Of a stretch of DNA of 64,000 bases, positions 23,521-36,102 are shown in pieces. The notes under the pieces are model-generated. The model saw only the letters and a program-made list of their open reading frames with translations, did no database searches and had not been told where the DNA came from. The translations under genes were made by a program, and so were the position numbers. The DNA lies in assembly GCA_964019695.1 (NCBI GenBank), contig OZ026522.1:74121601-74185600 (forward strand), in the 5' to 3' direction. Source of the stretch: Loripinus fragilis (taxonomy: Eukaryota > Mollusca > Bivalvia > Lucinida > Lucinidae). The stretch's first letter is position 1, and each line of letters begins with the position of its first letter.

Positions 23521-24319
23521 TCTAGTGATCACTAGTAAATGAAAAGGGATAACTAAAGTGTCAATTGAGCTCATTAACTCTAAGTTTACTGTAAACACGT
23601 GTCAAGCAATTGGAACTGCCTCGGCCAATTCCGCGAAATTCCATGGAATCAGACCACGGACGTACATCGAGAATCTACATTGATAACGCAAGTGATAACG
23701 TGATGCTGACGTTATATAACAATGCATCAATGACCATAAGATAAAAAGCATGTGTCTAAACATTACTTTGGTACCAAGTTTAGTAGTCTAGGATAAGTTG
23801 GAACGGAGTTATGATTGATCTGGTAGGTACATAATGCATTACAGGTTGCCATGAAAACCATGCACTTTCATTTAACCTAAACAGGTTTTATTTAGGATAA
23901 CTGTTTTCGCATTTAGGCGGTCTTCATAACAATTTGGCATGCATGTGAAAATGTCATTGGGGTGCAAGGAAGGTCTTATTACCCCAACTACTTCACCCTA
24001 TCTCCTGGGTTTATAGTTTTTGCATGATTCCATGTATTTTCATATATAATTGCAAATGAGATAGTACTCATATATGACCACTTGATGAATGAACTTGTCA
24101 AATCGTATCACTGATTATACATCAATATGTGCGTTGGGGCGAATTACGTTTGAGCGGAAAGCATACCGTGACAGAGTACGAAATGAGCGGCAAACCATAC
24201 AGTCAAAAGAGCGGATTGAAAAAATCATAAAAATGAGCGAATTTTCCAGGGAATGCCCAGGTATGAATAGGCTGTGACCATGTAATGACCCCTTCAGTTC
24301 GTCATATAGTAATATTACC

Positions 24320-25995
24320 ACATATAATATTATACAATTATTGACTTCAATGAGGTAGACATGAGGATTTATCTACCCGAAAGAGTGATACTTCACCGAG
24401 GCCGCTAGGCCGAGGTGAATATCACTTTTAAGGGTAGATAAATTCTCATGTCTACCGAAATTGAAGTCAATAACTGTTTTGTTATATGACTTTTCAACTA
24501 AGAATGAAACTGTTCTACTTTCACTTGTTGTTCCTTCAACCAAAGGACTTTCTCACAAGTTTTATCAACTTTTATTAAAATAAAATATTTTAATGTAGTA
24601 TTTTGTAATGTATGTTAATTCTCTGAATGTGGAATGTAAAATTTAGTCATAAAACTTTTTTTCATTTTATTTATTCTAACAAAGATAAATGAACAAACAA
24701 AATTCATGAAAGTCTTTAGTTTACCTGTTGGGATTTCAGGTAGACATAGAGATTTATAAAGACAATTGGGCCAATCAGGAGACAGGATTCTCTCCAGTCA
24801 TATAACAATACTATATGTTGCTCCCCGCTCACCAACGGGGAGGTGGAAGTAGGATTTTGAGCAGGATATAATTGTTTTGGGGGTTTAAAATTGGCATGTT
24901 GATTTAAAACTGTCATGTCCTTTTGTTTGTTTCTTATATTTTAAAATCCTTGGTTAAAATTTAAATAATATACAAATGGCGATGTTGCTTGGTATTGTTT
25001 TGTAGACAGTCTCATCTAGGATGTACTGACATGAGTTTGCAGCAAAATAGGGATAAAGATGCCTAAATTTGCTTCACTCTCGAACTACACTTATCAAATT
25101 AATAACACTTTAAATGCATACGTAAAATATATGTTTTATGTATTATGTATTGTTGTGACGATGAGCTTGTAATGCTTAAGTCCAAATAAATTTCTATTCT
25201 GTTCTGTTAAAATTTCAATGTTAAAACAAGCTTGGCCTCCATGCGAGCTGAACATTTCTTGTACTTCAACAACAGCAGATTCTAGGGCGTTGTGATCGGC
25301 ATGGGAACCAGCTTATATATGTGTTAATGATCCTGCCTTTATTAACAGTTTTAGTAATACTCATGAATACGTAAATTATGCAGATTGGTTAATTAACATT
25401 ATTATATGACTGGAGAGAATCCTGTCTCCTGATTGGCCCAATTTGTCTTCATGAATCTCTATGTTAACCTGAAAACTGGTCTAAACTGGCCCAGAAGGTG
25501 ATATAGGATGAAAACCAGCTCACACTAGCTTAAAGAAGTTAATATTTTGACACTTCTGCAATATTACCATCTAGAGAGCTAAAAAACTAAAGACTTTCAT
25601 GAATGTTAACAACTGTCTTGTTTTGTTTTGTTTGTTCATTTATCTTTGTTTGAATAAACAAAATGTAAGAAAAAGTTTTATGATTAAATTTTACATTCCA
25701 CATTCAGAGAATTTATATAAATTTCAAAATGCAAAATACTACATTAAAATATTTTAATAACAGTTGATAAAACTTGTTAGAAAGTCCATAGGTTGAAGGT
25801 TGAACATGACTTCAACAACAAAAGTGAAAGTAGAACATTTTCATTCTTAGTTGAAAAGTCATATAACAAAACAGTTATTGACTTCAATTTAGGTAGACAT
25901 GAGGATTTATCTACCCTTAAAAGTGATCACTTTTTCGGGAAGATAAATCCTTATGTCAACCTCATTGAAGTCAATAATTGTATAATACTGACCAC
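24320..25995. mobile_element. Foldback element with arms of about 490-590 bp
   Basis: The left arm (about 24320-24808) and right arm (about 25402-25995) are reverse complements. Shared blocks include 'caattattgacttcaatgag', 'gttatatgacttttcaacta', 'ctgaatgtggaatgtaaaat' and 'gattggcccaatt'. The right arm has about 115 bp extra (25470-25585). The outer ends start with 'attatacaattattgac'. The 593-bp spacer holds a B fragment at about 25235-25290 ('cctccatgcgagctgaac', 'caacaacagcagattctag'). Short frames inside the arms are not coding. Confidence 0.7.
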
Positions 25996-26221
25996 CAAAA
26001 CGAAATGCACGTCTCTCCGCTTTAATTAGATAATTACCAAATGCTACAAATTGCATAAATGTCTATGTTGTATCACCTTTAGTAGTGTAAGATAAGTAGC
26101 AGCTGAAATGTGAATAATTTGGTAAGCGCACCTCCCACTCAGTATAGTATGTGTCTTGAGTTACCATGGGAATCATGCGTTTTCTTATAGCCCAAATGTT
26201 TATTTTTAAGACAAAAATAGT

Positions 26222-26740
26222 TAGTAAGTATGATCAGGAAATACCACAATCACAAACCGCAGACAACCCCATGGAACCACGAGGAAGAGCCGCTCAACCA
26301 TCACGAGACACTATGAAGACAAATTAAGCAAAGCAACCAGCTCTCTCTTCCCCATCAAGATGATTGCAATACTAGAATGGGCATAAAGTAACGTACAACA
26401 AAACATAGAACAATTACAGACTACCACAATGGGAGTAGCAATAAACCAAAAGTCAACAACAACAGAACCACCGCCTTAGAACGGACAGCAGCCTAAGCCA
26501 CCGGTGGCCTTAAATGCATTTTACTGGTACCAAATCTTCGCCCTAGATTCTGCTGTTGTTGAAGAACAAGAAATGTTCAGCTCGCATGGAGGCCATCTAA
26601 CTAATGCAATGTATCATCATGGAGAAACACTCTAATCAAATTAACACACCATGATGAAACAAAGAAAAGGGCTCATTCTCATAGATAGACAGAGCTAAAG
26701 AAAACCTCAAGTTGAGCAACGGTGGGTCCAGCTACAGATA
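26222..26740 (+). repeat. B domain of the RT element
   Basis: It starts 'agtaagtatgatcaggaaat' and follows the 5718-6320 copy closely: 'gaggaagagccgctcaacca', 'caagatgattgcaatactag', 'caacaacagaaccaccgcc', 'ggtaccaaatcttcgcccta' and 'atgatgaaacaaagaaaagg'. It stops after 'ggtgggtccagctacagata'. Confidence 0.7.
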
Positions 26741-26847
26741 AACAACTTTGTTTAGCATTTAGGGGATTCCTAAAAGATAGTTTGGCATCCATGAACACTT
26801 ATCCTGATGGGAGGGTAGGGTGGCCCAGGACTATAAGTCATAAGCCC

Positions 26848-27078
26848 GTTTCTTTGTTTCATCATGGTAAGTTAATGCGAATAGTTTTTTTCTCTGTGAT
26901 GATGCATTGCAGAAGTTATGAAAAAAGCAAGTGACTATGATCGGGAAACACCACAATCACAAACTGCAGACAAACCCATGGCACCGCGAGGAAGAGACAC
27001 ACAACAATCACGAGACACCAGGAAGACAAACTAAGCAAGGCAGCCAGCTCTCTCTTCCCCATCAAGATGATTGCAAAA
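26848..27078. repeat. Rearranged B fragments
   Basis: At 26848-26925 a stretch of B lies in reverse complement ('ttctttgtttcatcatgg', 'gatgatgcattgcag'). At 26928-27078 the B terminus follows in forward orientation ('aagtgactatgatcgggaaa' to 'caagatgattgcaaaact'). Confidence 0.6.
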
Positions 27079-27334
27079 CTGACGCCCCTACGTAAAGGCA
27101 TCTCCTAAACTTTTGGATGTAGCAAATTCAAACTTCGCAGGTGCATAGGTCACATGTTGTCGAGGGTACTGTACAATTTCTTTCCCTGAGGTTCAAGGTC
27201 AAATAATCTTATTTTCTATGCATACATCACACTCCTAATCTGCTGGACGAAACAACTTCAAATTTCGCAGTTGAATAGGGCACGTGTGAAGGTTACTAGG
27301 CAACATTTTTGTGACTTGAAATGTTGACTTTAGA

Positions 27335-27685
27335 TGATGCATGGATAAGTTAGAGGTCTTTCGTGCAAACCAAACATCTATATGTCTTGATCCAAATCTG
27401 AACTAAGGTTGAGGTTGGCGCTGTGAAATCGGGTTAAGCCCTCCAGTAAAATATTTTACTGACCTTTCCCAGGCGGTACTTCTTTTGTGGATCTTTTGTG
27501 TTATTTATGTGTTGTGTTTTTCAGGCTTTCGCGTCCGTTCATTGCTACCTTGGGATCACCTGCTGGGAAAGGGCTGCCCTTGCTAGTGATGTTTATTTGT
27601 AATTTGTCATTTTCCCATGTGGTATCCTGGGTCAGGTGTGGTACTAGATTGTATCGATTCCTGATCTTTGCCGCCTTTCTTACCT
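27335..27685 (+). repeat. A domain of the RT element, outer half
   Basis: It contains 'gatgatgcatggataagtta', 'gcaaaccaaacatctatatg', 'ccctccagtaaaatatttta', 'cacctgctgggaaaggg', 'gtcaggtgtggtac' and ends near 'ctttgccgcctttcttac'. It matches 7165-7538. Confidence 0.7.
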
Positions 27686-27896
27686 AAAGGTCAATGTTAA
27701 ATAATGTACTTTCTTGTAAATGCATAATTCTCCTTAGGCGTTGTACGTATTAAGTTCAAACTTTGCAGGATCGTAGGTGACCTGATGTAGAGAGTACTGG
27801 AAAACATTCTGTGTGACCTTGACCCCAAGGTAAGCCGGGGTATTTGCGATAGTGTATATTGAATGCCAGCTAAGTTACATCTAATATAGAACATTA

Positions 27897-28490
27897 AATG
27901 AATGTGCAACTTTGCTTTCCTCTTTAATTGCACGCCCGCTGGTCGGACCTCAGACTCTATTACGGCTCCGACTTGAAGAATTATCTATAAATGAGAGGCT
28001 AAGGGCCCGATGCTGTGTCTATGATATGGCTCACTAGGGTTTAACTGTTAGAATTCTAATACTCTGGTATGCAGTTGTATGCACTGTTGGGTTTTTATCT
28101 TTGTTTTATCTCCTTTTCATATCTCGATCAGTATGTACTAGGAGATGATATATCGATAAGTTAGGGATCTTTAATGTGAACCAAACATCTATCTGTCTTG
28201 ATCCACAACAGAAATAAGGTTGAGGTCGGTAACGTCAAACCTGTTTAAACCTTCCAGAAAATGTCTTACTGACCGTTCCAATGCCGTGCTTCTTTGATGG
28301 ATCCCTTTTTATATTTGTGTTTCGTGTCAGTAAGTCATTTCTGTTCCTTGCAGCCTTGTAGTCATCTGCTGGGAAAGGTTGACCTCTTGACTCTTTTGTA
28401 TGTGATGTATCTTGTGTTTTTGTCACTTTCGCACAAGGTGTTCTGGGGCAGGTAAATGGCTTGGTCTGGTATTTACTGGTCATACGCACT
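27897..28490 (+). repeat. A domain of the RT element, nearly complete
   Basis: It begins 'tgcaactttgctttcctctt' and 'taattgcacgcccgctggtc', passes 'ggcccgatgctgtgtc', 'gatctttaatgtgaacc' and 'catctgctgggaaagg', and ends in a diverged copy of the outer terminus. It is more diverged than the 6890-7538 copy. Confidence 0.65.
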
Positions 28491-28529
28491 GGATGATTTT
28501 TTACATTCATAATAGAGACTTGACAATCT

Positions 28530-29085
28530 TGTGATTTCTAAAAATGTGGCATTTTGACAAGTGTAGACTCAGACGAGCCTGTGTATCCTCCTTTTAAGCT
28601 TAGAATCTTTAGATGATGTTTGTTCAGTCAGTGTCTTAACACTCATAGAGGATCTTACATGAGTGCTCATGTTTTATTGAATTTATTAAAAGAGTTGGGG
28701 AAAAGAGATAAAATGCGAGGCTTGCCGAGCATTTTATCTCTTTTTCGCAACGAGTTTAATAAATTCAATAATACAAAATCACGAATGTTAGATTCTATTT
28801 ATCATATGACAAATACTTTGAAATCTCATTTCTGGCGTAAAAACGTTATAATTTTGTCATTATGTGCGCAACGTTGTTATGGACGTCATTACGTTTCCTG
28901 AAAATCGATAAACCACAAGTGGTTTACAGATTTTATTGCATGGCGTTATTTCACTCCCAGACGCGACGTCATATGATAAAAAGAATATTAGAGCAACTAG
29001 CTAAGGCTCTGATCAGACTAGTCTGGTCTGAGCCTTTGCTTGTCGCAAATACCATATTGTTGGAAATCTCATGCCACGGTTCATA
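28530..29085 (+). repeat. D-family element split by an E repeat
   Basis: The D left part (28530 to about 28650: 'gtggcattttgacaagtgta', 'gactcagacgagcc') and right part (about 28985-29085: 'gcaactagctaaggctctga', 'ccatattgttggaaatctca') flank an E repeat. Comparison with the intact D at 11752-11988 shows the E segment as an insertion. Confidence 0.6.
28650..28985 (+). repeat. E-family repeat, reference copy
   Basis: It starts 'aggatcttacatgagtgctc' and contains a strong hairpin ('agataaaatgcgaggc' then 'gccgagcattttatct') flanked by 'gaatttattaaa.gagtt' and 'aacgagtttaataaattc'. It continues through 'ataaaccacaagtggtttac' to 'gacgcgacgtcatatgataa'. Copies or fragments occur at 10620-11150, 11990-12250, 31330-31495, 46530-46720 with 47876-47960, and 48640-48990. 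Confidence 0.6.
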
Positions 29086-29089
29086 CATA

Positions 29090-31184
29090 CATCAGACGTT
29101 TTTGTGCTGAAATTTCCAAGATGGAATGTCCCAATACCTTTCTTAGTGATATTTCTGTAGATAAAAAATCAATTAATTCGCTGGCTTTATCCCTGTCAAT
29201 TGACAAAAGGTGATTAAGAAATGCCAAAGAAAATTAATGAAAGCAATCTTGAAAAGCCTGGGTCTTTGAATAGCTGTTTGACAATCACGCGGTATTGTTT
29301 AGTCTTAAATTATCGGATAATCAAACTAAATTGACTGAGGGAAACCGATAATGCAGTATCATATGCAATTTATGCCGTAAAAACCCACTTTCCAATTATC
29401 TTCTATAATGAAAATCAAGACCAGCATGCTATACAATTGCAGACTAGTCTAGGTATCCATTAGTCGCTGCTCAAATAATTCTACAGACGATGATGGTTAG
29501 TTTCAAAATATTCTTACGGATTAGTGAAAGTAACATATCTTAACCATGTAATACAATTCGGTTTTCCCTCAATATGCGTCAAAAATGGATACATCGGATT
29601 GCTAGAGGAAATTGTGGTTTGTCGTGGATTAGAACGAGGATAACAATTACCGGTTAACAACATCGTCTACAGAAATGAAATCAAATGGACCTCTCCGTGC
29701 TTTTCAGAGTTGACCATAAAACAGGATGACTACTCGTTATCTGAAATTTAACAAGAAATACTATAACATGTGTTACATGTTATAAACGGCGTTTTTGAAA
29801 GATTCTTATTAGTAATAATAGATGACGGATAATAATGAAATTTTTTTTCGCAATGAGATATACATCAAAGCGGCTTTGAAATGAGTCATTAAATGCTTGA
29901 CGTTTCGCTAATAAACTATTTAATTAGACGGTGATGGGGAGGCAAGATTTTGTGAATACTTGTTATCTTCAGTCTTTTATGAAAACCAATACTTGTCCGC
30001 AGGGAAAGAAAAAGTTAGACTGCATTATGTCCCTTGATATACAGTATTTAAAAAAGAAAAAGTCTAAGAAAAAGTCAACTTTTGTGAGTTCCAAAATGAA
30101 ATCCCATGCATTTTCCTCCTTCAGATAGAAATAAATCCAAACCCGGTCATGAATTTGCGGGTGATAGGAAAAATCTACTAACATGATCCGCGTTTCGAAC
30201 CTCAGGTCAAACCAATCGAATGACCTATTTTCCGCGTTTTGCCTTTAATCTTTCTTAGGTTATTTTCTTTGCTTATTCATATTTTCTGCTTGTATGCCCG
30301 TGGTCCGTTCTGTTTGCTTGTTTAACATTTTCTTGCTCCTATTTTCTAACAAAATGAAAAGTTCGTTTCTGTTTTATCGTGGCACGAAACAATTTAACCA
30401 CGCGTATGGCTAACTATAGAATGAATGACGTCACAATAATTTACAGAATACTTATTTAATATACTTATTTAAGAATTTCGTATCTATAGTAATGAATTTA
30501 TCAATAAGTTCGCCCCAGAAAACCGCTGATAACACATAATTGGAAATATTTTCTTGGTAGAAATATTAATTACAATTTTAAGTTATTCTAGGTTAGACCA
30601 TTTGACCAGCTGGCGAGAGTGAAAAATAGGTACAGCCTGTGGGTAGAACAGATGTTGAACATCCGACATTTACACTGAAAAGACACCCGATTTTAGACAT
30701 TTTAAATACTCTTTTAATAAGAGAAGTCTACATTTGATTTTACTTTACCCTTGGAAAAACGAAAAATTTAATCAATTTTTATTCATTGAACAATAACTTT
30801 GATCACACCCCTCTTCGGAATAGTCCATTTCAAAACCAATTACAATTATAGGCTAAGTAACCACTGTTTCATAAATGAACTAATATTTGTTACTTATGCA
30901 TTAATAAGTAACGCCGTAGAAAAGATCCTTGAATTTTCCCGGATAGATTTGTTTTTTTTTTGTCATATTACCAAATAAACTCCATTTACCACACTCCTCT
31001 AACCCTTCAGTCGACTACTCAACATTGTATTTGTTTCTTAGTTAGTAATGATTTTTAAAATCAAAATATCTTTCTCAAGTATCACGGGTGAGTAACAAAT
31101 TTGGTACGCTTTATATGCGGGTTGTCTTTTTTGAGTTTAACGTCCAGGTATTCAGAGCTAATGCCGTATGGAGACGAGGCCACG
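29090..31184. other. No recognised gene
   Basis: AT-rich sequence. The overlapping short frames at 29931-30184 on opposite strands are lysine- or phenylalanine-rich and resemble nothing known. No repeats match elsewhere. Confidence 0.45.
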
Positions 31185-31240
31185 GCTGAGTATCATCCGT
31201 CAGGGATCGCAGGTTTCGATCCCTACGAGGCAATTTGTTT
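31185..31240 (+). repeat. Possible tRNA-derived SINE fragment
   Basis: It contains 'gggatcgcaggtttcgatcc', which forms a 7-bp stem around a 7-base loop. It resembles a tRNA T arm and polymerase III B box (GGTTCGANNCC) with one extra T. No acceptor stem or convincing A box is seen. Confidence 0.25.
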
Positions 31241-31329
31241 ATCCAATCCACAACGTCGACTGCATTTAATGGATTGAAAAAACTGGCTGATTCATCGGTG
31301 TACCGAAAATGCATTTTTAGTATCTTTAA

Positions 31330-31500
31330 TGTCATGTGATAAATAGAATCTAACAGGCATGCTCCTGTATTACTGAATTTATTAAACTCGTTGCGAAAAA
31401 GTAATGATATGGTCGACAAGCCTAACCTTTTATCACTTTTCCCCAACTCGTTTAATAAATTCAATAAAACATGAGCACTCATGTAAGATCCTCTATATAT
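31330..31500 (-). repeat. E-family repeat, inverted partial copy
   Basis: It contains 'tgataaatagaatctaacag', 'gaatttattaaactcgttgc', and 'aactcgtttaataaattcaa' with 'gagcactcatgtaagatcct', the reverse complement of the E start. Confidence 0.55.
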
Positions 31501-31554
31501 TATATACTAGTGCTCTTTTAAACTGGGATCCATATTCTAGCGGACCAATGTAGA

Positions 31555-32175
31555 AAACAAGTGAGTATGACTAGGAATGCCATAATCGCAGATCGCAGAC
31601 CAACCCTAGGAGAAATAGAATCAAAATACAAATGTACTTATGTAAAAGTGATTGATAAAATAAATAATGTTTAAACCAAAACACAAATGCATGGATCCAG
31701 AGGTGGGGACAGGGGGTCCGGACCCCCCCCCCCTGAAAAATCACAAAAATATAAGGGTTCTTTGTAATACTTGTCCGGATCCCTTGCAAATCACAAGGCT
31801 ACCGAGCCAGCATTCAATGTTGGGCCATCTTCGGAACGCCAGCGAAACGCCATTAAATGGCGTGTCGCTGGCGGGCCGATGATGGCCGGGTTATAGTGGT
31901 ATTTGGATGGTCAAATATGGACCCTCTCTGACAAAACGTTCTGGATCCGTGCACGACACAAACAGACACAACACAATTAAAGTAAAGCAACCAGCTCTCT
32001 CTCTTCCTCAGCAAGATGATTGCTCACTAGAAAATACACAAGTAACCACACTACAAAAACAAGGACGCAACACAAACCCTCACACCTAATGAGAGCAACA
32101 ACAAACGATGAATAAACAACAACAAACACACCGCTTTAGAAAGGACAACATCGAGGTGGGCTTAAATATAAACTG
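31555..32175 (+). repeat. B domain interrupted by a C-family repeat
   Basis: The B terminus (31555-31610, 'agtgagtatgactagg') is separated from the rest of B (about 31946-32175: 'aagcaaccagctctctctct', 'caagatgattgctcac', 'caacaacaaacacaccgc') by C sequence. It is diverged from the other B copies. Confidence 0.6.
31670..31945 (+). repeat. C-family repeat inserted in B
   Basis: It matches 680-1000 closely: 'ggtccggaccccccc', 'acaaaaatataagggttc', 'gccagcattcaatgttgg', the palindrome 'aaacgccattaaatggcgt', 'ggccgatgatgg' and 'ctctgacaaaacgttctgga'. Confidence 0.7.
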
Positions 32176-32177
32176 AA

Positions 32178-32940
32178 GGACTTTAGAAACGCACCACCTG
32201 CTTAAATGCTAATTTATGTCGAAAATTGGATATTTTCATTATGTGAAAAATAAAATTGACAAGTTCCGTCATTTATTTAGCTTGCATTCAATAAGAAAAT
32301 CGAAACGCTGTGGCTTATGATTGCCGTGACGTCGCGATAATTCTGACACAACTCAAATTCAAAAAGTCACTGTTCTTGAAAGCAAAAGGAATGACAAAAT
32401 CAAATCATGAAGTTTTAGGCCTCTTGCAACGTTCATGACGTCAACATGACGCCATTGATTTTTCACGTAATTGGCCGTTTATATCCTAAGGATCAGGTAT
32501 AACCAAAATCTTTTTATTGCCAACCGATACTCCTCAATCAGTTGCATAAAAGACAAAAGTATTGCGACATGCGCGGATGTCAACCTTTTGTTATTGATGT
32601 TTGAAAATTTAAGACTGACGTTAGCAACGAAACGCTGCTAGTGGGAGTGTAATAAAACGATTATTTCTGAAAACTTTTGTGTTTTTTTCCATTTGTTAAG
32701 ACATCTGGCTACCACCTAAAAGAGTTTGTTTTCAAATTGAATCAAATTCACATTTGTCAGTCGAAAATTGTTGAAAAACACTTACGTCGATATTACGTCA
32801 GAATGAACAGCATGAGAAAATCGAAATCATGGCAAATCATGGTCCATTTTGCAAGAGGATATAAATGATAAAGAAAACATCCTAAAATCAATCATGTGAA
32901 AGAAACAGATAATTTAAAATGGTGCGTTTTTAAAGTCCCT
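32178..32940. repeat. Candidate TIR element of about 760 bp
   Basis: The left end 'ggactttagaaacgcacca' and right end 'tggtgcgtttttaaagtcc' are inverted repeats of 19 bp with one mismatch, followed inwards by 'ttaaat'-like sequence on both sides. No transposase frame was found. The target duplication is unclear. Confidence 0.45.
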
Positions 32941-33433
32941 CGGTATATTTACTGTCCAAATTTTAGCCCTCACGGGAGTACCTATCAATTTGGGGAGTTT
33001 GCCCTTTTTTAATACGTCGCTTTTAAGAACCAAACAACAAATACATGTACATGTGTTTGTTAGCGGGTGCGAGCATATTGTGGGGTGCACCTGTCGATTA
33101 ACGGATTCGCCATTTTTCTACAATAACAACAAAATGTTCCAAATTGTCTTATTGCTGGTAGCCCTCAGAATATAAGTATATTTACATTTCTCTTTGAGTC
33201 ACAGTGCCGCCATACATGTAACAATACATGTATATGTGTGGCATTGTGCATATTGTTCCTTATGTAATCTGAGAAAATTTGATTTGATATACATTTGTGC
33301 AGTGGACATGCATGCCCAAAAATATCGAAAATTTCCAAAATAAATCGACAAAATATAAAATACCCCCATTGTTTGTTGCTCCCATTTTGTTGTTAACACT
33401 GCAGGAAATTTTCAAAGCATGAAACATGCAATA

Positions 33434-34820
33434 GAGCGGGTGAGGGTATTGGTGAACCATAGGCAGTTAGTGAACCATTTCTGTTTCCCAATTTCTAATG
33501 CATAGAAGCTTATTGTTTGACATTTAAAATGCTCAACATAATGCGTTGTTTAGTATCTAGGGTGTGCTATCTCCATATTCACTATGTAAGTTTTTAAAAA
33601 CAGACTTAACTTTTTAATGTCAATAAATTTGACGATTCTTAACCATGGTGTTAAGGAAACAGAAATTTGATCCTAATGATCAACAACTTATGTGTAGTGT
33701 TTTGTCATGCTTTATTATAAAAGCCGGTATCCAATTGAATTGTTAACCCAAAACGCTTCTGCCCTGGTACCTGGCAGTGTTCGATTAGTATATATAAAGG
33801 GTTCACTAATACCCGACGAAAATTTCTCGCGGAGGGTATTAGTGAACCAAGTAACATGAACATTGAATAAAGTGTACCTTATCAGTTTATTTCTGCCTTT
33901 TGCACTTCTTGCTTTATGAAAGAAGCCCCCAAGAAAAATGGGAATACATGTATATGAGCAATAGGCATACATCCCCTGCATGACAAATATGCCTAGAGAA
34001 TGATTTGTCATGTCTGATGGAAAGTTGCTCTTGTTTGGCTTGTGTATGAATAGAATAGGCTGTGTTAGTATCACCGGTTATACTCTACTGAAACAGACGA
34101 TTTTTGTAGGTTCATTTCATTTTCTAAAATGTTTGTATTACAGAGGAAATAAACTTACCATATATATGAGGACGATTTCCAAAATGGCTACAACAAATAT
34201 GCCGTCACAAGTCATGTGTTCCCTAACACTATTATATGTATTTAGCTAAACACACGCATTCATAATCTCATTTTTCTGTCAATAGTGTAAAGCATTAAGC
34301 TTTATAAAACGCATATTAACCACCAGTTATCACTTGGCAAGGTAGTCCAAGGCAGTCTGAAAATGAGCTGATAAATTTGCACTGCCTTGGAAATGACATT
34401 CAGACAAAACTTTGCTACATGCTGTTAACATGATTGAAGAGCAAAGTCAGGACATTGTGGAAAGCTGCTTCTGCGTTTCAAATAACAAATCAAGGTTCAG
34501 GGTAGTTCTACATTTACTGGTGAGTGCAGGTCTAATCTAAGCCTTAATTGCATTTCTATATTCATCTCAATGGCGTTTCTAAATAATGCACTCGTCTCCT
34601 GTCCACTAATACCCAAATGGTTCACTAACTGCCTCCATCATGTATAGTTGTACAACGCTATTAATGTTGCTTCTTTAACTGTTGAAAAGCTGTCTGTCCA
34701 CTGTCTAACGACAAGAAAGAACCAAACTCTCAATTTGAGTAGCAGCATGTTTGAAAAGTTCATCAGATAACATATTATCTAAAATATCGCTTAATGGTTC
34801 ACTAATACCCTCACCCGCTC
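33434..34820. mobile_element. 1.39-kb TIR element with recurring subterminal motif
   Basis: The ends are 'gagcgggtgagggtattgg' (left) and 'ctaataccctcacccgctc' (right), inverted with one mismatch over about 25 bp, and each is flanked by TA. The 14-base motif GGTATTAGTGAACC or a near variant recurs in both orientations: at both ends, at about 33460, as an inverted pair at 33798-33850, and at 34605-34640. The motif is a plausible transposase binding site. The longest frame inside (119 residues, minus) is unrecognised and follows the repeat motif, so I do not call a gene. Confidence 0.65.
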
Positions 34821-35108
34821 TAGTTTGTAAATCTTCCTGCGGCTGTACAATTAATACAATAAACAACTGAAATAGTCATTTTTGATTACATTGTGTATAT
34901 TAACCTTAAAGTTTATAACGCTAGAAAAAGGACACCACTCCTAAGATTATCTGGAATCCAATAGTCATACTCTTTAAAAAAAATGAGAAGAGGCCGGATT
35001 GCATGTCGTAAAGCATAAGGCTCTTTCTCTTGCAATATGACATATGTCTCTTCCGTTTGTGAATCCTGAAAGTTCGCGACAGATGGAGAAGACAAAAAGA
35101 AGCGTTAA

Positions 35109-35315
35109 CCCTTAAAGCGCCACCTATAATTTGCAGCAGACGACAATTTCAAATTTTGCTGCTTTTTCAAAAATAACAAATTAGGCATTATATTTCATGA
35201 GAATTGTCTGCTGGCAGACAATTCTCATGAAATATCATGCCTTATTTTTTTCGAAAATTAGGAAAGATGTCGGAAAATTTGTCGTCTGCTGCGGTTGTGA
35301 TTGGCGCTTTAAGGG
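35109..35315. repeat. piggyBac-like MITE, copy 1
   Basis: A 207-bp element flanked by TTAA on both sides (35105-35108 and 35316-35319). The ends are inverted: 'cccttaaagcgcca' at the left and 'tggcgctttaaggg' at the right. A TTAA target and CCC... termini are characteristic of the piggyBac superfamily. The interior is a second large inverted repeat around 'gagaattgtctgctggcaga'. Confidence 0.75.
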
Positions 35316-36102
35316 TTAATCATCTGTAACGGATATGTGATTGACATCTTATCCGGCACGTGACCATTTGACTGTAATGGATCATTGCAGTATAATTATT
35401 TACTGATCATTTTTGTCGACATGTTGCTGTATTGTATTTTATTCAATACGATTCGGTCCTTCCGTATGATGAAATGATTTCTTCCGGATTAGATTCTTGA
35501 TTTTCCTAAGGCGAAGATTTGAAAGCTTTTCTTGAAACGTCGTTTTAATTATTAATGGACCTGTTAATATTTTCAGTCTGAAACCATAACGCATCCGTGA
35601 ATTTTTGCACGGAACATGTTTGCCGGACCTTGTGTGAACGAAAGTGCCAAGTAGGGCTGCCTTAAAGGCGTCCGTCATGGAGACGTGCCACCAATACGTT
35701 ATCATATATGATAGGTAATTTAAGTTTAATTTCATAGGACCTCGCTCAGTATTTTTGTCCACGAAAATGGCCAAAAATATTATACAGTACTACTGATCAC
35801 CTTAAATTCATATTTAATGTGGCCTTTTATGTTTATTTTATTGGTCTTAACCTTTTCTATTCTGATTGATTATCCGATACATATTGATACAATAAATATG
35901 AAATTGTCCATTTTGTATTTTAAGGGACCACAGAAAGTAATTTCTAAATTATGATGTATTTTTGTCATAAATATTTATATATATCTTTGCAGACAGTGCA
36001 GGTCCTGATGAAATGCGGCATTTCATCTGGGTTTTCACTGTTTGCCAAAGTTCGTGTTTACAGGTATCCTGTCTGAAAATGAAAAAGGTAAAAAGCAATT
36101 AA

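Noticed and set aside
31185..31240. A true tRNA gene
   Set aside because: Only a T-arm-like segment is present. No acceptor stem or anticodon arm could be folded around it.
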